A stretch of 7,851 nucleotides of DNA from NCBI GenBank assembly GCA_046351215.1, contig JAXLYX010000053.1:1-7851 (forward strand). Reading direction: 5' to 3'. The position numbers and the translations under genes were made by a program. Positions 1-6,789 of the stretch are shown here, piece by piece. The notes under the pieces were generated by a model. The model did no database searches. It was not told where the DNA came from and saw only the letters and a list, made by a program, of their open reading frames with translations. Positions within the stretch are counted from its first letter, which is position 1. Each line of letters begins with the position of its first letter. Source of the stretch: JAXLYX01 sp046351215 (GTDB lineage: Bacteria; Myxococcota_A; Polyangia; Polyangiales; Houyiibacteriaceae).

Positions 1-1
1 C

Positions 2-658
2 CGACGCGCGCGCCTCCTCGTCGGCGGGCCTTCCGGACCGAGCGTGGGCGCCGACGTCGCGATCGCCTCCGACGCCTATCGCACGATTCCGCACGACGCC
101 GATGGCGACGGCGCGATCGATCTCGTCGTCGTCCGCTCCGAGGCCGCCTGCCTCGAGGTGCTCCGGAACGACGGACAAGGCGCGCTCGGGGCGTCGCCCA
201 TCCCGTGCATTCCCGAGCCCGACGGAGTCGCCTGGCGATGGGCGCAGCGCGGGGTCGACGTCGATGGCGACGGACGCGCGGAGGTCGTCGGCATCCCGAC
301 GATGGCGGGGCGGATGGTCGCCTTCGATCTCGAGCTCGGCACGGGGTCGATTCGCGAGGTCGCCCGATGGACCGTGCCCACCTCGGCCGCCCAGCCTGTC
401 GTCAGCGACGTGCTCCTCGCACCGGGCCTCGAGCTCGTCACGCTTCCGTTCGCCGGGTATTCGGACGCCCTCGTCTTCGAAGCCCGCGTCGATGCGTCCT
501 CGGCCTCGTGTGCCGGTGTGCGCGTGCCCTCCCGCCTGACGCCCCTCGCCGCGGGCGACGTCGATCGCGACGGCCTTCCCGACTTCCTCTCCTTGTCGCC
601 CTCGTCGGCCCGCCTCGTCGTCTCCCGTTCCCGTTCCGTTCCTCCCGTCCTCGAATGA
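2..658 (+). CDS. FG-GAP/VCBS repeat protein, 5'-truncated by window start
   Basis: The reading frame is open from the first bases of the window to a TGA at 656-658, so the true start lies upstream and only the last 218 codons are visible. A GTG at 44 is an internal in-frame codon, not a convincing start. Three calcium-loop motifs of the FG-GAP/VCBS beta-propeller type are seen (DADGDGAID at visible residue 32, DVDGDGRAE at 86, DVDRDGLPD at 186). Their spacings of 54 and 100 residues match those in the next gene, and the cysteine-bearing stretches between them also correspond, so the two are paralogues. Such proteins are normally exported and bind calcium in propeller loops, acting at the cell surface or outside the cell; partner and ligand are unknown. 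The stop overlaps the next start (ATGA), indicating co-transcription and coupled translation. Whether it is a lipoprotein cannot be seen. Confidence 0.85.
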   Translation, partial: RRARLLVGGPSGPSVGADVAIASDAYRTIPHDADGDGAIDLVVVRSEAACLEVLRNDGQGALGASPIPCIPEPDGVAWRWAQRGVDVDGDGRAEVVGIPTMAGRMVAFDLELGTGSIREVARWTVPTSAAQPVVSDVLLAPGLELVTLPFAGYSDALVFEARVDASSASCAGVRVPSRLTPLAAGDVDRDGLPDFLSLSPSSARLVVSRSRSVPPVLE

Positions 659-2922
659 GCTTCCCGACCATGCCTTCTTCGCTGCTTCGTCCCTCGCTTC
701 GTTCGCGCCTCGTCTCGCTCGCGCTTCTTACCATTGTGCTCGGCGTCCTCGCCCTCGGGGGCTGCGCGGATTCCATCGACGTCGGCGCCGGCTGCCCTGG
801 AGCCAACTGCCCCGACCCCGCATGCCGGAGCCGCACGCCCATGTGCGCATCCGATGGATGGTCCCGTCTGGCGTGCGGGCCCGATGGTGTGCATGCGGTG
901 GCGACGCCCTGCGGTCCCGACCAGGTCTGCGACCCCGGATTCGGCTGCGGCTCGACCGGCTGCGCCGGAGCCGTCTGCAAGGGGGACTGTCTCGTCGACG
1001 ACCTCACGCATACCGCGCGTCCGATGGGCCTCGAGCCCACCTGGTTCGCACGCGACCTCGACGGCGACGGCCACGGAGATCTCCTCGCCGTTCATCAGCT
1101 GAGCTACGACGCCTACGTGTACTGGGGCGATGGAACGGGGCGTCTCTCCGCGCCCACGATGACGCGCACCGGCCTCGCGCAGCGCAACACCTGGCCCCTC
1201 GGACGCAATTGGGGCGGAGTCGCCATCGCGGACTTCGACGAGGACGGCGACCTCGACTTCGTCACGACGCAGCCGGACTCCGATCATCTCCAGCTCCTCC
1301 GTCTCTCGGGCCGCACCTACGTCGCCGATGCGCCCTTCACGCAGCTCGACAAGCCGCGAAACGCCACGGAGGTGGACGCCAACCACGACGGCCACGCGGA
1401 CCTCTTCCTCTACCTCAGCGGCAAGGACTGCGTCGTCGTGCGCTACGGCCACGGCAACGGCACGTTCGAGCCCGCGACGGAGTGCCTCTTCACCCCCGAA
1501 GGCGGCGTCGAGAGCCAGCCCCACCACTCGGTCGACTGGGACGGCGACGGCTACCTCGACCTCGTCGACGCGCTCCAGGGAGGCACGATTCGCGTCCGGC
1601 GCTCCGCGGGCGACGGCACCTTCCCCGAGCTCGTGCATTGGGACAGGCCGAGCCTCCCCTACGACGGCGTGCGCATCTACGAGTCGCGTACTTCGTCGCG
1701 CGTCCCCTCGCTGTACACGGTGCGCAAGTACCCGATCCAGGTGTACCAGGCGGGAGCGGATCCCTCGGTGCTCGCGCCCCGATGCGATGCGCTCGGCCTC
1801 GACCTCCCGGACCTCGCCGGCCTTCCGCGCCCCGGATTCCCCGTCGTCCACGATTGGGACGAGGACGACGTCCCCGACGTCGTCGTGACGTCGGACATCT
1901 ACGAATCTGCCCTCGACGTCGGGACCTCCGGCCTCCTTCCCGAGCCCACGTGCCCGCTCGGCGAGTGCGCGGGCCAGTGCATGCCGGCCTCCCGGCGCGG
2001 CCTCTTCCTCTCGACGGGCGGAGCGCTCGAGTCCGCCCGCATCGGTCGCCTCGACGCCGACGCGCACGACGACGTGCTCCTCGTCGGCCCCGACTCGGTC
2101 GCGCTCTTCCGCGGGGACGGCGCCGGCGCGTTCGCCGCGGCCGACGTCGTCGCGACCGGCGGCGCGAGCCGCTACGTCGACCTCGGCGACGTGACGGGAG
2201 ACGGCATCGCCGACCTCGTCCTCGCGCAGCCGACCCTCGACCGCATCCTGATCCTGCGAGGCACCGGGACGAGCTTCGTCTTCGAGCGAGCCCTCGCCGA
2301 GCCCGAGGCCCTGCACGTCGGCACGTTCGACTGGAACCGCGACGGAGCCCTCGACCTCTTCGTCTGGGCCGCCGAGCGCAACGCCAACGCCGGCTGCGTC
2401 GTCATTCGCCTCAACCCCGGCAATGGAGACTTCGCCGCCGCGGGCCCCGACTGCGCCTTCGACGTCCACGACCCGGCATATCCCCCTCTCTCGCTCGAGA
2501 GCGTCCGCGTCGACTGGGACGGCGAGGGCATCGACGAATACGTCGACCCCTTCTCCTGGCGCGGCCGCGTGCGCCTCCACACCACCTCGGTCGGGACCGG
2601 CGGAGCCGTCGAGCTCTTCCGCTACTCCGGCTTCGTCACCGGCACCGTCCCGAAGCCCGTCCACGTCCAGCGCCTCGACCTCGACCACGACGGACGCCCC
2701 GAGCTCCTCCATCGCAACGAAGGCGAGGCCACCGCGCGCGGCGTCTACGAGATCACCGAGGGCGGCTTCGAGTCGTACTGCGACAACCTGACCATCCCCG
2801 CCGGCATCGTGGGCTCGTCGCAACAGGACATCGCCGGGGAGCTCGATGGGGATGGCCTGCCGGACTTCGTGTTCGTGGATCCGGTGAATGGGAGGGCAGA
2901 GGTCATGTTCACGGGGAGGTGA
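655..2922 (+). CDS. FG-GAP repeat lipoprotein with duplicated beta-propeller
   Basis: This is a complete 755-aa exported lipoprotein. An Arg-containing N-terminus and a hydrophobic stretch lead to the lipobox LGGC with lipidated Cys37. Residues 47-112 are a linker with 11 cysteines, probably disulfide-bonded. Next come FG-GAP/VCBS calcium-loop motifs at about residues 134, 193, 241, 294 and 400, then 467, 512, 559, 620, 675 and 729. The two sets align at an offset of 318-333 residues, with matching flanking text (for example DWDGDGYLD against DWDGEGIDE), so the protein looks like two tandem propellers. Several second-half loops are degenerate (DADAHDD, DWDGEG). The ATG at 655 overlaps the upstream stop; an in-frame ATG at 670 is an alternative, and neither has a clear Shine-Dalgarno. 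The likely location is outer-membrane or surface anchored. Ligand and role are unknown; the family includes adhesion and calcium-binding surface proteins, but nothing here points to one function. Confidence 0.92.
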   Translation: MSFPTMPSSLLRPSLRSRLVSLALLTIVLGVLALGGCADSIDVGAGCPGANCPDPACRSRTPMCASDGWSRLACGPDGVHAVATPCGPDQVCDPGFGCGSTGCAGAVCKGDCLVDDLTHTARPMGLEPTWFARDLDGDGHGDLLAVHQLSYDAYVYWGDGTGRLSAPTMTRTGLAQRNTWPLGRNWGGVAIADFDEDGDLDFVTTQPDSDHLQLLRLSGRTYVADAPFTQLDKPRNATEVDANHDGHADLFLYLSGKDCVVVRYGHGNGTFEPATECLFTPEGGVESQPHHSVDWDGDGYLDLVDALQGGTIRVRRSAGDGTFPELVHWDRPSLPYDGVRIYESRTSSRVPSLYTVRKYPIQVYQAGADPSVLAPRCDALGLDLPDLAGLPRPGFPVVHDWDEDDVPDVVVTSDIYESALDVGTSGLLPEPTCPLGECAGQCMPASRRGLFLSTGGALESARIGRLDADAHDDVLLVGPDSVALFRGDGAGAFAAADVVATGGASRYVDLGDVTGDGIADLVLAQPTLDRILILRGTGTSFVFERALAEPEALHVGTFDWNRDGALDLFVWAAERNANAGCVVIRLNPGNGDFAAAGPDCAFDVHDPAYPPLSLESVRVDWDGEGIDEYVDPFSWRGRVRLHTTSVGTGGAVELFRYSGFVTGTVPKPVHVQRLDLDHDGRPELLHRNEGEATARGVYEITEGGFESYCDNLTIPAGIVGSSQQDIAGELDGDGLPDFVFVDPVNGRAEVMFTGR

Positions 2923-2925
2923 GGG

Positions 2926-2945
2926 GGGCGCGGGGCCCCGCGCCC
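2926..2945 (+). terminator. perfect GC palindrome after the FG-GAP lipoprotein gene
   Basis: Starting three bases after the stop codon, arms GGGCGCGGGG and CCCCGCGCCC form a perfect 20-nt palindrome. In RNA it would fold as a very stable GC hairpin with a small loop. There is no following T-run, so it is not a canonical intrinsic terminator. In GC-rich genomes such hairpins often stabilise 3' ends or assist termination, and its position between two genes supports that reading. Being palindromic, it would fold on either strand. Confidence 0.5.
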
Positions 2946-2982
2946 GTACCATGGGATGTCGACCCCCGCGGCAAGGGAACCC

Positions 2983-3717
2983 ATGGGCGGACCGCAGAGC
3001 TCCACGCAACGCATCGAGCGCCGCGGCTTCGTCGGCCTCGTCGAGCTCGGCGCGCCCGGCAAGGAGCCGGGCTACCACTCGGTTCGCGCCGGCGTGCGGT
3101 CCGAGCCCGAGCCCGTGGCCTACCTCCTCAGCGTGGAGAGCTGGCTCGGCGAAGGCGCGCGCGAGAAGGCGGACTTCGTGGAGCGCGAGCTCCTGCGTGC
3201 GCTCGACGAGTCACGGAGCACGCTTCGCGGCGAGGCGTACGACGTACTCCGCCTGCTCGACGCCGCCGTGCGTCGTGCGGACGCGGCCTTGGCGGACGGA
3301 AGGATCAGCGGCGCCGTGGCGAGCCTCGGTGCGGACGAGGCGCGCGTGTTCGCGGCCGGTGCGGTGTTCGTGCAGACGGCCACGCGTCGATCGCCGGACG
3401 AGCCCTGGCTCTGGTCCGTGGCGCACGACGGCCTGCTCTTTCCCCCGGCGACGCGCACGTTCGTCGACGGAGCCCTCGAGGCGACGATGTTCCGCATCGT
3501 CCCAGGGCGGGCGCTCGGGGCGGTGATCGTCGGGGACCGGCATTTTCGCGAGCGGTACTACGCGGCGCGGGAGGCGGGCGTCGTGGGGGCGGTGGAGCGA
3601 GGTCGGAGGCTCGAGGAGGTGGTGCGGGAGGAACTGGCGCGGGGCGGGGGCGAGCTCGCGGGAGAGGAGGTGGGGAGTGCGATGGGGGTTTGGTGGGATG
3701 GTGGTCCGGGAGCGTAG
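2983..3717 (+). CDS. hypothetical protein, possible degenerate PP2C-like fold
   Basis: A 244-aa soluble protein with no signal peptide or membrane segment; I do not recognise a named family. The start at 2983 is preferred because AAGGGA (2973-2978) sits just upstream; an in-frame ATG at 2956 would add nine residues and has no ribosome binding site. The order of elements resembles PP2C Ser/Thr phosphatases: a strand and Gly-rich turn followed by a helix (YLLSVESWLGEG, residues 47-58) where PP2C has its VADGMGG metal loop; a helix (88-103); two strands (108-132) where PP2C has GTT...GDSR; and IVPGRALGAVIVGDRHF (172-188) where PP2C has the PGD...SDG segment. The metal-binding aspartates are not conserved, so any such protein would be a non-catalytic pseudo-phosphatase. 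This assignment is inference only. The C-terminal ~40 residues are Glu/Arg/Gly-rich and probably helical. It lies downstream of the GC palindrome and is probably transcribed separately. Confidence 0.75.
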   Translation: MGGPQSSTQRIERRGFVGLVELGAPGKEPGYHSVRAGVRSEPEPVAYLLSVESWLGEGAREKADFVERELLRALDESRSTLRGEAYDVLRLLDAAVRRADAALADGRISGAVASLGADEARVFAAGAVFVQTATRRSPDEPWLWSVAHDGLLFPPATRTFVDGALEATMFRIVPGRALGAVIVGDRHFRERYYAAREAGVVGAVERGRRLEEVVREELARGGGELAGEEVGSAMGVWWDGGPGA

Positions 3718-4015
3718 CGAGAGTCGCGGGGGCTCGGGGCGCGCGCGCGCTCGAGGCGCAGGGCGGAAACCGTCAGGCCCTCGCCCATTCTCGGAACCCC
3801 TGAAGGGCCATCCCCATCGCCCGGCCGACGCCTGCACGGTTCGTTGGAAGGGCCGCTCCGAAGGCCCTCGACCGCGCCGACGGCCGTCCCGTCCGCCGCC
3901 TCGCAACTCGCGGCCCCGGCGACCGAACACGCGCGCACCACCTCTCCACCGAGGCGTGGACCGAACCCGCGCGCCGCTCGGGCGCTCCCTTTCGGGCTAC
4001 GCGAAGTCCCATCCG
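3718..4015. other. 298-base intergenic region
   Basis: No convincing gene is seen. Reading frames run through it but give Arg/Pro/Ser-rich text typical of out-of-frame GC-rich DNA. It holds a 12-nt alternating GC run (3739-3750) and a small inverted repeat, AGGGCC/GGCCCT with an 8-nt loop (3849-3868). The word GAAGGGCC occurs twice (3803-3810 and 3847-3854, give or take one base). The promoter of the downstream lipoprotein should lie here, but no -35/-10 pair can be picked out. Confidence 0.5.
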
Positions 4016-5593
4016 ATGAAGAACCCACGTCCCCCCTTCGCCGTCTCGAACCTCCGACGCGCGCTCGTCCGGCCCCTCGCCTTCGCGAGCCTCTGCATGC
4101 TCCTCGGGGCCTGCGACCTGGACACGCTGCCTCCCGCGACGACTGCCGACGGAGGGGCTCCGATGGACCCCCTCACGCTGGAGGTCCCCTCGGTCGTACG
4201 CATACCGCGCGGCTACAGCACACCGCTTCCCGTACGCGTCGTCGGAACCGCTGCGGCCGTGATGGGCCCGATCCGTCTCGAGGTCGTGGAAGCGCCCGAG
4301 GGCGTGACGGGCAACGTCGTCACGCTCGAGGCACCGACGACGATCACCGACCTCACCGTCGTGGCGCGCGTCTACGCGCGGACCGGCGGACCGTTCCCGC
4401 TCCGCGTGAGGGCCACGAACCCCGCGACCGGCATGACGCTCGCCGAGGTCGAGACTCGGCTCGTCGTCCGAGGGGAGCCCGGAGAGCTCGACCCGTACTA
4501 CGGAGCCGGGCCCTTCGACGCCGTCGATGCCTCGCCCGAGCCGAACGACTACGTCATGTCCTCCATCGTCGACTCGCAGCGGAGGCTGGTGGTCTGCGGC
4601 GCAGGTTCATCCGGAGCGCGACGAGTGGCCTTCCTGGTCCGATTCGCAGCGAGCGGCGCTCCCGATCCGACCTTCGGCCTGGAAGGGCAGGCGGACCTCC
4701 AAACGACGCTGAACTCCGCCTGTGTCGCGGTCCTCGAGAGAGGAGACAGCCTGGTCGTGATCAAGGCGGACTACGACAAGTACGCGACAGGCGAAAGCCC
4801 ACACGTGTTCCGGCTGCGTGCGACGGACGGAGGCCTGATCGGGGCTGCCAACGGCACGAACCCGTTCGTCGTCGATCGCGACGCGCTCCGGCTCGAACCG
4901 TTCGGGGCGGGCTTCCTCGTCGAGGGTCGGACCACCGTCGCCTACGACGTGCGCGGCCAGCGCGACGGCTCCTTCGTCCGCTCGGACACCCTCTCGCTCG
5001 GAGATCTCGTCCCCGCAGCCAACGGCGGCTTCTTCGCGGAGGCGTATGGGCCACGCGGCGCGATCGGACTCGCTCGTCTGCATGCCGATGGATCCGTCGA
5101 CACGGCGTTCGGGACCGATGGCGTCGCCTATTTCCAGGCGCCCGAGGGGGCGACGGACGCCGTGAGCGTCAGCGTCCTCGGCCTCCCCGACGGCGGTGCC
5201 GCCCTGCTCCTGGACTGGCAGATCGGAGCTCCCGATTTCAGCCATCGCCTCTGCCTGACGCGCTTCACCCCGGCGGGGACCCTCGATACGACCTTCGCGC
5301 GGACGGGCTCGCTCGTCGTCGCGCCGACGGGCGCCGTCGGGGGCCTCCACCTCGACGGACAGAACAGGATCGTCGTCCGATACGCCGTGCCCGGCGCGAC
5401 CCTCTACACCTATGTCTCCCGCATCGCGCGGTTCGACCTCCAGGGCAAGGTCACCCTGGGCAGCGACGCCGCGCCGTACGTCGCGATGCCGGAGGGCGCC
5501 TCTCCGAGACTCTACGATGCGCTCACGGACAGCTTGGTCGGCACGGGGACAGACCCGTCCGGGAAGCTGCGGGCGGTGCGGGTTTGGCTCTGA
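4016..5593 (+). CDS. lipoprotein with delta-60 repeats and Ig-like N-terminal domain
   Basis: A 525-aa exported lipoprotein. The N-terminus is basic (K2, R5, R14, R15, R19), followed by a hydrophobic stretch and a textbook lipobox LGAC with lipidated Cys33. A short Thr/Ala/Gly linker leads to a beta-rich segment (about 50-160, Thr/Val-rich with alternating hydrophobics) that looks like an Ig-like domain. Delta-60 repeats follow, a family of propeller-type repeats common in former Deltaproteobacteria. The clear ones carry the core R(F/L)xxxGxxDxxFG: about 206-229 (RFAASGAPDPTFG), 350-373 (RLHADGSVDTAFG) and 412-435 (RFTPAGTLDTTFA); a weak one is near 466-480. The ATG at 4016 is chosen because it places the signal peptide exactly; the frame is open upstream without signal-peptide character, and no strong ribosome binding site is present. 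It probably sits in the outer membrane facing the periplasm or surface. Its function is unknown. Confidence 0.9.
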   Translation: MKNPRPPFAVSNLRRALVRPLAFASLCMLLGACDLDTLPPATTADGGAPMDPLTLEVPSVVRIPRGYSTPLPVRVVGTAAAVMGPIRLEVVEAPEGVTGNVVTLEAPTTITDLTVVARVYARTGGPFPLRVRATNPATGMTLAEVETRLVVRGEPGELDPYYGAGPFDAVDASPEPNDYVMSSIVDSQRRLVVCGAGSSGARRVAFLVRFAASGAPDPTFGLEGQADLQTTLNSACVAVLERGDSLVVIKADYDKYATGESPHVFRLRATDGGLIGAANGTNPFVVDRDALRLEPFGAGFLVEGRTTVAYDVRGQRDGSFVRSDTLSLGDLVPAANGGFFAEAYGPRGAIGLARLHADGSVDTAFGTDGVAYFQAPEGATDAVSVSVLGLPDGGAALLLDWQIGAPDFSHRLCLTRFTPAGTLDTTFARTGSLVVAPTGAVGGLHLDGQNRIVVRYAVPGATLYTYVSRIARFDLQGKVTLGSDAAPYVAMPEGASPRLYDALTDSLVGTGTDPSGKLRAVRVWL

Positions 5594-5628
5594 GATCGGG
5601 GCGTGCTCGGCCGTGGACGGCGCGCTCT

Positions 5629-6336
5629 TCACGCTCGTTTTCGACTCGCGGCACGGCTGCCGTGGGCCGAGTTGACGATTCCGGCGTCGCGCTTCACTTG
5701 CCAGGCGCTCGCGAACGACGCGTAGCTCCTTCGAGCCAGGTCGGCCGCACTGAGGTCGGGCTCGGCTTCGTTCGCGGCCCAGAGGTCTGCGCGGTACGTC
5801 GGCCCGAGGATGACGCGCCAGCGGTAGACCCGGTGGGATTTCGCGAGCTCTTCAGGCGAGAGCACGTCCGAAGGTCGATCGCGGAGGACGCCGGCTGGCA
5901 CTCGAAGTGGGCCTTCCAGGAAGCGCGGATCCTCGCCGTGACGCTTCACCTGGAAGTCGGTTCCGGCGGAAAGGAGGTCGAGACGCGGCCCGACGTACGC
6001 GTCGGCGAGACGGGCGAGCCGTCGGTCGCGCTCGAGCCATCGAGCGACTGCGGCCCAGAAGGCCAGAACCCGGGGCGAGCGAGTCCCCGTCACGGCGCGC
6101 ACGAGTCGGTCGGCGTTGATGCGCTCGTGGTGGATGCCGAGCCATGTCACGAGCACGGCGAGCATCCTGAGGTCCCCTCGGTCCATGCCCTCCACGGACG
6201 CAGCGAGGAGCGTGTCTTCGATGTTCGCGTCGCGCTCCGCCCGCGCCGCGAACAGCATCCCGATGCCGACGCAGGCCCGCGTCAGCGCATCGCCCTCGGG
6301 CAGCGCCACGGCCGTGGTCGAGCGCCTATAGGCCAT
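5629..6336 (-). CDS. uncharacterised protein with likely C-terminal helix-turn-helix
   Basis: A 235-aa soluble protein, convergent with the lipoprotein gene and ending 35 bases from its stop. The ATG at 6336 (MAYRRST) is preferred because AGAGG lies seven bases upstream; a GTG at 6369 would add eleven residues. The N-terminal half is helical (acidic and basic residues with Leu/Ala), including a WLGIHHERINADRL segment near residues 75-88. The middle holds charged, well-defined text (DFQVKRHGEDPRF). The C-terminal part (about 165-217) reads like a winged or simple helix-turn-helix: RADLWAANEAEPDLSAADLA, then a turn and SYASFASAWQVKRD, which would be the recognition helix. I do not recognise the family. 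The layout is reminiscent of DNA-binding partners of nucleotidyltransferase toxin systems, but no toxin gene is adjacent, so this is only a suggestion. A palindromic element in its promoter fits autoregulation. Confidence 0.75.
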   Translation of the reverse strand: MAYRRSTTAVALPEGDALTRACVGIGMLFAARAERDANIEDTLLAASVEGMDRGDLRMLAVLVTWLGIHHERINADRLVRAVTGTRSPRVLAFWAAVARWLERDRRLARLADAYVGPRLDLLSAGTDFQVKRHGEDPRFLEGPLRVPAGVLRDRPSDVLSPEELAKSHRVYRWRVILGPTYRADLWAANEAEPDLSAADLARRSYASFASAWQVKRDAGIVNSAHGSRAASRKRA

Positions 6337-6381
6337 GGCCGAGCCTCTGGCTCGGGTCGGCTGTTGCACGGGGATCCATGG

Positions 6382-6400
6382 GTATCATTTTAACCGATAC
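6382..6400 (-). promoter_or_regulatory. palindromic operator overlapping a -10-like box
   Basis: This is the most AT-rich spot of the window. It shows inverted arms GTATC and GATAC (6382-6386 and 6396-6400) with further symmetry inside, giving GTATCNNTTNAANNGATAC. Read on the minus strand it contains TAAAAT (6392-6387), a good -10-like hexamer. That would put the transcript start near 6379, about 42 bases ahead of the ATG at 6336. No clear -35 is seen. The coincidence of palindrome and -10 suggests repression by a dimeric DNA-binding protein, possibly the gene product itself. Binding is inferred. Confidence 0.5.
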
Positions 6401-6420
6401 TCGCAGCGCACGCGATCCTC

Positions 6421-6443
6421 GATAATGGGCGCGCTCGTGCCCA
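6421..6443 (+). promoter_or_regulatory. possible promoter plus imperfect palindrome for the 6601 operon
   Basis: GATAAT (6421-6426) resembles a -10 box on the plus strand. It runs directly into an 18-nt near-palindrome (6426-6443, TGGGCGCG-CT-CGTGCCCA, one mismatch pair). This would place an operator at the transcript start and leave a leader of about 170 bases before the ATG at 6601. No -35 is evident, so the promoter reading is weak. Confidence 0.25.
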
Positions 6444-6485
6444 GAAGGTCGCGGCCGGCAACCCGGGGCCTGGCTCATGGCGCCG

Positions 6486-6506
6486 ATGCGAACCCTGGAT
6501 TCGCAT
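6486..6506. other. 7-bp inverted repeat in the leader region
   Basis: ATGCGAA and TTCGCAT are separated by seven bases, forming a perfect small stem-loop. It lies about 95 bases upstream of the start at 6601, in the region shared by the divergent genes. It could be a leader hairpin or a protein-binding site. There is no T-run after it. Confidence 0.35.
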
Positions 6507-6600
6507 GCAAGGCCCAACCTCGACCGGACCGGCCGGGGGCGCTCGCGGATCCCGCTGCGCTCTCGTGGCCGGCTCACCCACGCGATTCGGAGGGGAGCGG

Positions 6601-6789
6601 ATGTACAAGGTGATCTTGGTGCCGGCTTCGTGCGGACAGAGCATGCTCGACGTCGGCGCGATCGAGCAGAACGCGAACGCCATGTTCGGTCAGGGCTACG
6701 AGCTGATCCACGTCTACCAGACGATCACGCCGGGCTGCTTCGGCGCGAAGACCGCGGCGGTCATGGTGTTCCGGGCCATGCGGCGATGA
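6601..6789 (+). CDS. small DUF4177-like protein
   Basis: A 62-aa protein with an excellent ribosome binding site (GGAGG about eight bases upstream), which fixes the start. The order YKVILVP (residues 2-8), an AIEQNANAMFGQGYELIHVYQ helix-turn-strand (20-40) and a final AAVMVFRAM strand (52-60) matches the DUF4177 pattern: YKVV, then a helix with a Glu and Asn, GxGWELVxV, and a terminal strand ending in a basic residue. Members are small single-domain cytoplasmic proteins of unknown function. Two cysteines (11 and 46) are present. The family call rests on pattern recognition, not a search. The stop overlaps the next start (ATGA), so translation of the pair is coupled. Confidence 0.8.
   Translation: MYKVILVPASCGQSMLDVGAIEQNANAMFGQGYELIHVYQTITPGCFGAKTAAVMVFRAMRR

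Noticed and set aside
76..3078. Very long open frame on the minus strand (about 1000 codons) opposite the FG-GAP genes
   Set aside because: It mirrors the Asp-rich codons of the sense genes, giving Val/Glu/Arg-rich text with no domain, and long antisense frames are expected at this GC content.
3739..3750. Alternating GC run as a Z-DNA element
   Set aside because: Twelve bases of GC repeats are expected by chance in DNA of this composition.
822..3803. Long plus-strand frame rich in Arg and Pro overlapping the lipoprotein gene
   Set aside because: It is a low-complexity shifted reading of the FG-GAP gene and runs across its stop, the palindrome and the next gene.
6382..6400. HipB-type operator (TATCC-N8-GGATA)
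   Set aside because: The half-sites differ and the spacing is one base shorter; no hipA or hipB gene is present.
6486..6507. Fragment of a tRNA T-arm on the minus strand (GGTTCGCATC)
   Set aside because: No acceptor stem, D-arm or anticodon arm can be found around it; it is simply a 7-bp inverted repeat.
6335..6613. Plus-strand frame covering the divergent promoter region
   Set aside because: It has no ribosome binding site or domain, and it overlaps both the operator and the real start at 6601.
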